36,495 nucleotides of DNA from a virus. The stretch is taken from the IMG/VR virus record IMGVR_UViG_3300009093_000086, positions 1 through 36,495 of that record; one strand, given 5' to 3'. Within the stretch, counting starts at the first letter, position 1, and every line of letters begins with the position of its first letter. Of this stretch, positions 31,931-36,495 are shown piece after piece. Below the pieces are notes generated by a model. That model did not search any database, was not told the DNA's origin, and was given only the letters and a program-made list of their open reading frames with translations. A program made the translations under genes and the position numbers.

Positions 31931-32128
31931 GTGCTCGATATCCAAAAGATCAAATCATTGCGCGAGGATCTGGGGCTGACTCAGGAGGAAGCCGCGACGA
32001 AAGCCGGGCTTTCCAGCCGCCAGGCATGGCACAGCATCGAAGGCGGACGACAGCCAAAGCTTCAACTGGATATTCTCGAGCGCGTCGCCAAGGCGCTGGG
32101 TGTGAAGGCCAAAGATCTGCTGAAATAG
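31931..32128 (+). CDS. Small XRE/Cro-CI-like repressor, probably leaderless
   Basis: This 65-residue protein is a single XRE-type HTH: IKSLREDLGLTQEEAATKAG, then LSSRQAWHSIEGGRQPKLQL and ILERVAKALGVKAKDLLK. It lacks the C-terminal peptidase/dimer domain of CI, so it is not an SOS-cleaved repressor. The frame is open to ATG 31889, but that start and ATG 31907 lie upstream of the -10 box. GTG 31931 coincides with the predicted transcription start, giving a leaderless message like that of lambda cI from PRM. It diverges from the early HTH gene and probably binds the palindrome at 31866-31897. Confidence 0.8.
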   Translation: MLDIQKIKSLREDLGLTQEEAATKAGLSSRQAWHSIEGGRQPKLQLDILERVAKALGVKAKDLLK

Positions 32129-32182
32129 CCGAGTCGGAATATCGATGGTTTTAACGCACGGCGCCGAGCCGGAAGGAAAGAA

Positions 32183-32767
32183 ATGATGGCAGTTAAACGG
32201 TTAGGCGGTCATGATGTTGAATGGTCGAAAGTCTATGCGGCCACGGGGGACCGCGGCCCTCTCGGGGAGATGATGACGGTTCAATTGTGGATCGGTGATC
32301 AAGCAGACCCGATTCCATTGTACGGCAAAGAGGCAAAAGAGGCTTGGGATTTGATCGAGAGTGATAGGTCTCGGTTTGGCATGATCGACTACTTCGGCTT
32401 CGACAAATCGAAGATACGCGCTGTTGAGTTTAACGTGCCGATCGGCAATAGCCGGATTGTCTTCGAGGACCAAAACGCGTTTCTTAAAATGAGTGGCGAG
32501 ATCTTTCATCTCCTGCTTGGACAATTAAGGGGACATTTGACCGGTGGAACTTCGGAAATCTTCAGTCGGATCGACGACGCTTCACTGCGCGGAGAGATTT
32601 TCCAATGGACGATGTCTCATCGGATCTATAAGGACGTCTTAAAGGCAGCCGCAGGCCAATATAAAGATGACAGGCTCAAGGCAGCAATGAATGAGATTAT
32701 CTCTGGCGAGGGACTGAATCAATTCATCGAGGACAGGAAAACCTTGAGGATTGCCGTCTCGTTCTGA
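32183..32767 (+). CDS. Protein of unknown function behind the repressor
   Basis: The 194-residue protein has a good ribosome site (GGAAGGAAAG) before ATG 32183. The first half is strand-rich (MTVQLWIGDQADPIPLYGKE); the second is helical (NAFLKMSGEIFHLLLGQLRG, then KDVLKAAAGQYKDDRLKAAM). No signal, Cys pair or catalytic motif is seen. Transcription with the repressor would make it a lysogen-expressed gene, so immunity or superinfection exclusion is a reasonable guess, not shown. Confidence 0.6.
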   Translation: MMAVKRLGGHDVEWSKVYAATGDRGPLGEMMTVQLWIGDQADPIPLYGKEAKEAWDLIESDRSRFGMIDYFGFDKSKIRAVEFNVPIGNSRIVFEDQNAFLKMSGEIFHLLLGQLRGHLTGGTSEIFSRIDDASLRGEIFQWTMSHRIYKDVLKAAAGQYKDDRLKAAMNEIISGEGLNQFIEDRKTLRIAVSF

Positions 32768-32851
32768 CGATTCTTGGCGGCTGGTAAGTCGCACTATCCG
32801 CCGGGCGGAAGAAACTCAAGCCATCACGCGCCTGTCGCCGATAATCAGGTC

Positions 32852-33154
32852 ATGCCTACCGACACGTCATCACTTGCGCTATTCACTTCAAGCGGGAAAC
32901 AGATTGCAGCGATCGCGGACTACATCGAGCAAGAGCCTTATGAGAAGGATGGAGCGAAGTTTCAGGACTTCACGGTTACGACCGAGCTTGTTGTGCCGCC
33001 GGAACTCGGAACCGTGCTGGTTGTGCGCGACACCAAGCAAAACATGGATATGAGACGGTTTACTTGCGTCGGTGTGCAGTTTCGCATGCAGCCCGAAGCA
33101 TTCTTAATGATCCAGGGACGGGTGATCATCCGCCGCGCGCCGATGCCGCAGTAG
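32852..33154 (+). CDS. Small protein of unknown function
   Basis: This 100-residue protein runs from ATG 32852; the frame is open to 32774. It has one helix (GKQIAAIADYIEQEP) and strands (FQDFTVTTELVVPPELGTVL, then RVIIRRAP). No recognisable family. It lies 84 bp after the previous gene, probably on the same lysogenic transcript. Confidence 0.5.
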   Translation: MPTDTSSLALFTSSGKQIAAIADYIEQEPYEKDGAKFQDFTVTTELVVPPELGTVLVVRDTKQNMDMRRFTCVGVQFRMQPEAFLMIQGRVIIRRAPMPQ

Positions 33155-33178
33155 CCGTTTGACTAGTCCAGGAGTCAA

Positions 33179-33496
33179 TCAGATTCCGCTCGCTTCCAGC
33201 TCCCGCTCCGCGCGATCAATGGCCTTCTCGCGATCCGACATCGACCGCGGTGCCTCTTTGCCCGGCACGTTCCCCGCCATAGCATCAAAGAATTCCATGA
33301 GCCAAGTAACAGTCGTGCAAAGACCGCCGCACCATGTCGTGCGCAGCTTCACCCCGCGCCGGCCCGTTTTGGCCCAGGCGTAGATGCTGCTCAAGTGCCA
33401 CTTTTGTCCGCCAGCACGCTCTGGCAACCAATCGAGTTTCGGAACATCAGCCAGGCGAATCAACTTTTCTGGTTGCGTCTTATCCATTCCCGCCAT
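33179..33496 (-). CDS. DUF1580-like HTH protein, possible excisionase
   Basis: This 105-residue protein (ATG 33496 or 33487) has EKLIRLADVPKLDWLPERAG, then QKWHLSSIYAWAKTGRRGVK and LRTTWCGGLCTTVTWLMEFF. This is the pattern of DUF1580, a MerR/excisionase-type HTH family known mainly from planctomycetes. It lies 190 bp inside attR and reads leftward. Location and fold suit a directionality factor, though the AlpA-like gene at 2688 is a rival. The region 33497-33685 beyond it contains no gene and may hold integrase arm sites. Confidence 0.7.
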   Translation of the reverse strand: MAGMDKTQPEKLIRLADVPKLDWLPERAGGQKWHLSSIYAWAKTGRRGVKLRTTWCGGLCTTVTWLMEFFDAMAGNVPGKEAPRSMSDREKAIDRAERELEASGI

Positions 33497-33685
33497 TTAG
33501 CACGGTCAATAGTTGCGGCGCGCAGGGTCACATCCTGATTTTCCTCTACCGTTTTGCGCGCCTCGTACCCTCGAAATTCAATGAAAAAGACACGAATCCA
33601 TAAGAAAGTTGAAACGCCCCGGAAAGTCGCTAAATTGCATGAAATCAGCGGAGTTTTAAGCTATTTGCGGCGTTGGCGGGCCCGA

Positions 33686-33758
33686 ATCACACACCTGAGG
33701 TCACAGGTTCGAGCCCTGTATCGCCCATTTTCCTTCAGACATTTCAGGAACGCCGCTC
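33686..33758 (+). other. attR: right attachment site
   Basis: Bases 33686-33735 equal 82-131 exactly; 33740-33758 equal 136-154. Only the 3' half of the tRNA is present, so this is not a tRNA gene. The match beyond the tRNA sequence suggests that the host flank here already came from a related element. Confidence 0.92.
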
Positions 33759-33775
33759 CAGACCCGAGTTCGTGA

Positions 33776-33960
33776 TGGATACGGTGCGCGCGCATGCAGA
33801 GATGGAGCGACGCGTTGTACGCGGCCCGTAAAGACCAGTTAGTTGCAGAAATCGACCCGTATCACAAATCGAAAACGCCGCCCAGGCGATCGCTACGACG
33901 TGACGGCATACAACCGCGCCATGCGACGCGACGAAGCTCATCTGCAGGCCAGTCGTTTCA
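33776..33960 (+). pseudogene. Decayed fragment of a second integrase
   Basis: Reading frames just outside attR resemble residues about 285-320 of the resident integrase. One frame gives RPVSCRNRPVS (resident: RTPISCGNRPGS). After a shift, NRKRRPGDRYDVTAYNRAMR follows (resident: KRRPGDRYEVTAYNRAV). The N-terminal part and the catalytic HxxR/Tyr part are missing, and stops interrupt it. It is best read as the remains of an earlier related element at the same tRNA. Confidence 0.7.
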
Positions 33961-34100
33961 CTCTCCATCTCGCGAATCAGCAGCGGAACGAACGCATAGA
34001 GGCTGCGCCGCTACGATTGCCATTCGTGGGCGGTGGATGAACATGCTGGTGGCGTGCAAGTTGCGATCAAGGCACCCGCGAAATCGAGTGGCCGGCCCGT

Positions 34101-35057
34101 CTAGCTTTTTGGCCGGGTGAATCCGTGCATACCGAGCCACTTGACGTAGGCGTCGAACCAGCCGGTGCTGGTGGTTGGTTTGTTGTACATGCCGAAGCCG
34201 TGGCCACCTTGTTCGTAGTAGTGGAACTCGACGGGCCGCCCGGCCTTGCGCCAATTCTCAATCAGCCCGAAGTTCGGGGCACCAAGGAGCGGGTCATCGG
34301 CGGCGACTGCCGCGAAAAGCGGAGGAGCGTCCGGCGGGACTTCCACGGGAGAGAGGCCGCCATAGATGTTGCCGATGAACGCAGGCTTGGCCTGGTGACT
34401 GTTGAGGGTGGTGGCCATAGTGAGCATTCCGCCGGCGGAGAACCCCATCATGCCGATCCGGTCAGGATCGACGTGCCACTTGGCCGCGTTGGCCCGGATG
34501 AGGGAAAAGGCGGCTTCGGCGTCGGCGATCTGGGGCGCCAGTCGCGTGGCCATGTCACCGGGGGATGGGCGCGCCGCCGGCGCGGCCCCAGCAGGAGTCC
34601 TCGGGCGGGCGGGCGTCCGCGCGAAGGCGTCGAGGTCGGCCGGCGTCTGGTTGAGACGGTATTTGAGCACAAACGCCGCGACGCCCTTGTCGGCCAGCGC
34701 GCGAGCGACGTTCCACCCCTCGTTTTCCATCGACAGCGTGCGGAAGCCTCCGCCGGGCGCCACGATCACCGCAGCGCCGCTGGCCTTCGACGGGTCCGGA
34801 AGGAAGGGCCTGAGAGTGGCGATGGTGACATTCCGCGCAAATTTGCTGCCGTACTGGCTGTGCCACGTCTCAGGCGTGACCGCGCCCGGCAACGGGCCCG
34901 TGCCGAGTTCTATCGCGTCGGGCTGCGCGGGGATGTCGATGGGCACCATTTTGTCGTTCGGAATTCTCGGGGTGCGAGCTTGGCTGGACGACTGCGCCAT
35001 AACGGGCCGTAGGAGCAGGTGAGTGGTCAAAACAGCGACCAGGGTCAGAAGCTTCAT
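34101..35057 (-). CDS. Secreted alpha/beta-hydrolase, esterase-like
   Basis: The 318-residue protein from ATG 35057 begins with a signal peptide (MKLLTLVAVLTTHLLLRPVMAQ). The hydrolase fold follows: an oxyanion motif APGGGFRTL, nucleophile Ser in GFSAGG, acid in AVAADDPLLG and His in EQGGHGFG. The family includes acetyl-xylan and feruloyl-type esterases that remove side groups from plant polysaccharide. An upstream ATG at 35108 would place a basic stretch before the signal. It lies next to a GH51 gene on the same strand, so both may serve hemicellulose use. This is host sequence. Confidence 0.82.
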   Translation of the reverse strand: MKLLTLVAVLTTHLLLRPVMAQSSSQARTPRIPNDKMVPIDIPAQPDAIELGTGPLPGAVTPETWHSQYGSKFARNVTIATLRPFLPDPSKASGAAVIVAPGGGFRTLSMENEGWNVARALADKGVAAFVLKYRLNQTPADLDAFARTPARPRTPAGAAPAARPSPGDMATRLAPQIADAEAAFSLIRANAAKWHVDPDRIGMMGFSAGGMLTMATTLNSHQAKPAFIGNIYGGLSPVEVPPDAPPLFAAVAADDPLLGAPNFGLIENWRKAGRPVEFHYYEQGGHGFGMYNKPTTSTGWFDAYVKWLGMHGFTRPKS

Positions 35058-35235
35058 ACGGCTCGAGATGAGTTGGTGGGCTGGTATTCGGCGCGTGGTC
35101 GATGTCATCGCTGCACTCCCGGTTGTTTTTGGGTTTTCGGTTTTCTGAGTTCACGTTCCAGGCCGTTCCCGCGATGAGCACTGCCAGCGCGCCACACAGG
35201 AGCCTATAAACTAAACTATCAGCTTAAATGCCAGA

Positions 35236-36495
35236 TCACGGGATTACCACCCCTCTGATTTCTACCACTGCAACGGTATAGGGCGGCAGTTTGAACGCCA
35301 TGTCGCGCGCGTATGGCATCGTAGTCGACTCGGGATGAATCTTGTTCGGCTCCGCCAGCGAATTCTCGTCTTCCGGCCTGGCAGTCACGGAGTTGATCGT
35401 AACAGTCGCCTTCGCCGGGGCGTGCTTCCCTTGCAGACGGGCCAGAAGCGTATTGGTGTTTGCCGCATAGTTGACGGCCTTGATGATGATGCGGTGGCCA
35501 TCCGCCGTGCCGGTGGCGATGGCATCAACGGTGTCAGGGGTCCACGCCTCCGGCTTCATCTGGGAAATGTCGTCAAAGAAATCAGATCGTTTGGGGATGT
35601 CGCGGAAGGTGCCGGAGGTCGAGGCAAAGCGGATCGGCGCGTAGTGTTCGCGAAAGAGTTTCTCCGCCACATACCCGGACCCGGCGAACCATGAAACATG
35701 ATCGTGATAGATCCAGGCCCGCCACTCCGGGTCATCGGTGGTGTTGCGCATGAGCAGCGCGGGACAGCTCATATCCAGCCCCGGGCTGAGATTTTCGAAC
35801 GCGATGAGCATCCCCGCCGCATGCATTCCGGCCCGCCAGTCGTACGTGCGGCACAGCCCCCATTCGAGCACGGCCAGCTTGATATTCGCATGCGAGGACA
35901 TGCGAATATAGTTGCTGACCTTTTGCAGGTAATCCTCGATCCGGCGAATGCCGGTCGCATAATTTTGCGGCTCATATTCGTAATTGTGGCAGCCGAGGAT
36001 GTCGAAATTACCGCCGGCAAGATCAATGAGCTTCTGGCTCCAGTTAACGTCGTTGGAACGCTTCTGCCCGCAGGCGACGATCTTTGATTGCGGTGCGATC
36101 TCGCGCAGCCGTTTGCCATACAGGTTGACGATGACCGCGTACTCTTCGGCCTTCAATCCGTGGTTCATTGGCTCATTGTCGATCTGGAAGTACGGAACGT
36201 GGTATGGCTCCGCATGTCCATTCGCTGCGCGCAGGCGACCCCATTGTGTGGTGGCCGGGTCGAGCAGGTAGTGGACCCATTCCATCGCATATTCAAACTG
36301 CGCTGGATCGGTGTTGGTTGCGCTCAACACAACCATCGGCTCGGAACCAAGCTGGCGGCAGAGTTCCATGAATTCGTCGGTGCCGAAGCCGTAGTAGTCG
36401 GAATAGCCGCCCCAGATGGTGTTCGGATTAAACTTGCGTTTTACTGCCGGGCCGATGCCGTCCTTCCATTTATAGATCGACGCGAACGATCCGCC
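35236..36495 (-). CDS. GH51-like alpha-L-arabinofuranosidase (5' end outside window)
   Basis: The last 419 residues of the protein are present; the start lies beyond the right edge. GGSFASIYKWKDGIGP and NTIWGGYSDYYGFGTDEFME open the visible part. The acid/base Glu is in PYFQIDNEPMNHG and the nucleophile Glu in LAVLEWGL, and a C-terminal beta-sandwich domain follows, as in GH51 enzymes. These release arabinose from arabinoxylan or arabinan. The substrate is inferred. The gene before the esterase on the same strand suggests a small hemicellulose cluster; 35058-35235 between them holds no gene. Confidence 0.82.
   Translation of the reverse strand, partial: GGSFASIYKWKDGIGPAVKRKFNPNTIWGGYSDYYGFGTDEFMELCRQLGSEPMVVLSATNTDPAQFEYAMEWVHYLLDPATTQWGRLRAANGHAEPYHVPYFQIDNEPMNHGLKAEEYAVIVNLYGKRLREIAPQSKIVACGQKRSNDVNWSQKLIDLAGGNFDILGCHNYEYEPQNYATGIRRIEDYLQKVSNYIRMSSHANIKLAVLEWGLCRTYDWRAGMHAAGMLIAFENLSPGLDMSCPALLMRNTTDDPEWRAWIYHDHVSWFAGSGYVAEKLFREHYAPIRFASTSGTFRDIPKRSDFFDDISQMKPEAWTPDTVDAIATGTADGHRIIIKAVNYAANTNTLLARLQGKHAPAKATVTINSVTARPEDENSLAEPNKIHPESTTMPYARDMAFKLPPYTVAVVEIRGVVIP

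Larger units (their letters stand above)
82..33758. mobile_element. Integrated siphovirus-type provirus (about 33.6 kb)
   Basis: The element is bounded by a 50-bp exact direct repeat (82-131 and 33686-33735). The repeat continues imperfectly to 154/33758. One copy lies in the tRNA-Val 3' half, and a tyrosine recombinase sits beside the tRNA. Inside are genes for repression, replication, recombination, head, neck, tail, DNA packaging and accessory functions, mostly in a long rightward late unit. Head and tail genes appear intact, so the element may be a functional prophage. No endolysin or holin was recognised. Host-type carbohydrate genes begin after the right repeat. Confidence 0.93.

Noticed and set aside
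33686-33758. Second tRNA-Val
   Set aside because: Only the 3' half of the tRNA is present; the upstream bases do not form acceptor, D or anticodon stems. It is attR.
34125-35012. 295-residue plus-strand frame
   Set aside because: Antisense to the esterase gene, which has a signal peptide and full catalytic triad.

Overview
The window holds a complete tailed-phage provirus (siphovirus type, about 33.6 kb) integrated in a tRNA-Val gene, followed by about 2.7 kb of host chromosome. The host is most likely a planctomycete, possibly of the Phycisphaerae. This is inferred from the integrase type (a GDRY-x2-TAYNRA insertion before the HxxR box), a DUF1580-like protein at the right end, the style of the structural proteins, and the host plant-polysaccharide genes (GH51 arabinofuranosidase, secreted esterase). 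No 16S or other marker is present to confirm it.

Layout. 50-123 is tRNA-Val(CAC). Its 3' half is the left attachment site (82-131), repeated exactly at 33686-33735. 240-2915 holds the integrase, two small proteins, a PadR-like regulator with repeated operators, and an AlpA-like DNA-binding protein. 2927-5723 is replication: a lambda-O-like initiator with iteron-like repeats and an AT-rich stretch inside the gene, then on the minus strand a short DnaB-type helicase and a Trypco2-like protein. 5896-26124 is one long rightward late unit. It starts with a NusG/RfaH-like protein, then gpW-like neck protein, portal, S49 protease with nested scaffold, capsid, connectors, tail tube, tail chaperones with a probable -1 frameshift, tape measure, tail proteins, a PLD-like protein, small and large terminase, two further structural proteins, and a 704-residue fusion (glycosyltransferase - ERV/ALR thiol oxidase - glycosyltransferase). 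A strong terminator closes the unit at 26170-26225.

26269-30027 is a separate unit between two terminators: a sigma-like protein, a small protein and a 910-residue exported Cys-containing fibre-like protein. This looks like a cargo (moron) cassette. 30147-32128 is the switch region. A leftward early operon (HTH protein, Redbeta/Bet-like annealing protein) diverges from a small Cro/CI-like repressor, with a 32-bp imperfect palindrome over both -35 boxes. The repressor promoter is a perfect TTGACA-N17-TATAAT and its GTG falls at the expected +1, so the message is probably leaderless. 32183-33496 holds accessory genes next to attR.

Outside attR lies a decayed fragment of a second, related integrase, so the tRNA was probably occupied before. 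The host genes follow: a secreted alpha/beta-hydrolase and the 3' part of a GH51 enzyme, both on the minus strand.

The logic is lambda-like throughout (leaderless repressor, origin inside the initiator gene, nested scaffold, G/GT frameshift, an antiterminator-like protein heading the late genes, Bet recombinase). The terminase, however, sits after the tail genes, and no lysis gene is recognisable. The most unusual item is the two-glycosyltransferase/thiol-oxidase fusion directly after a Cys-rich protein.
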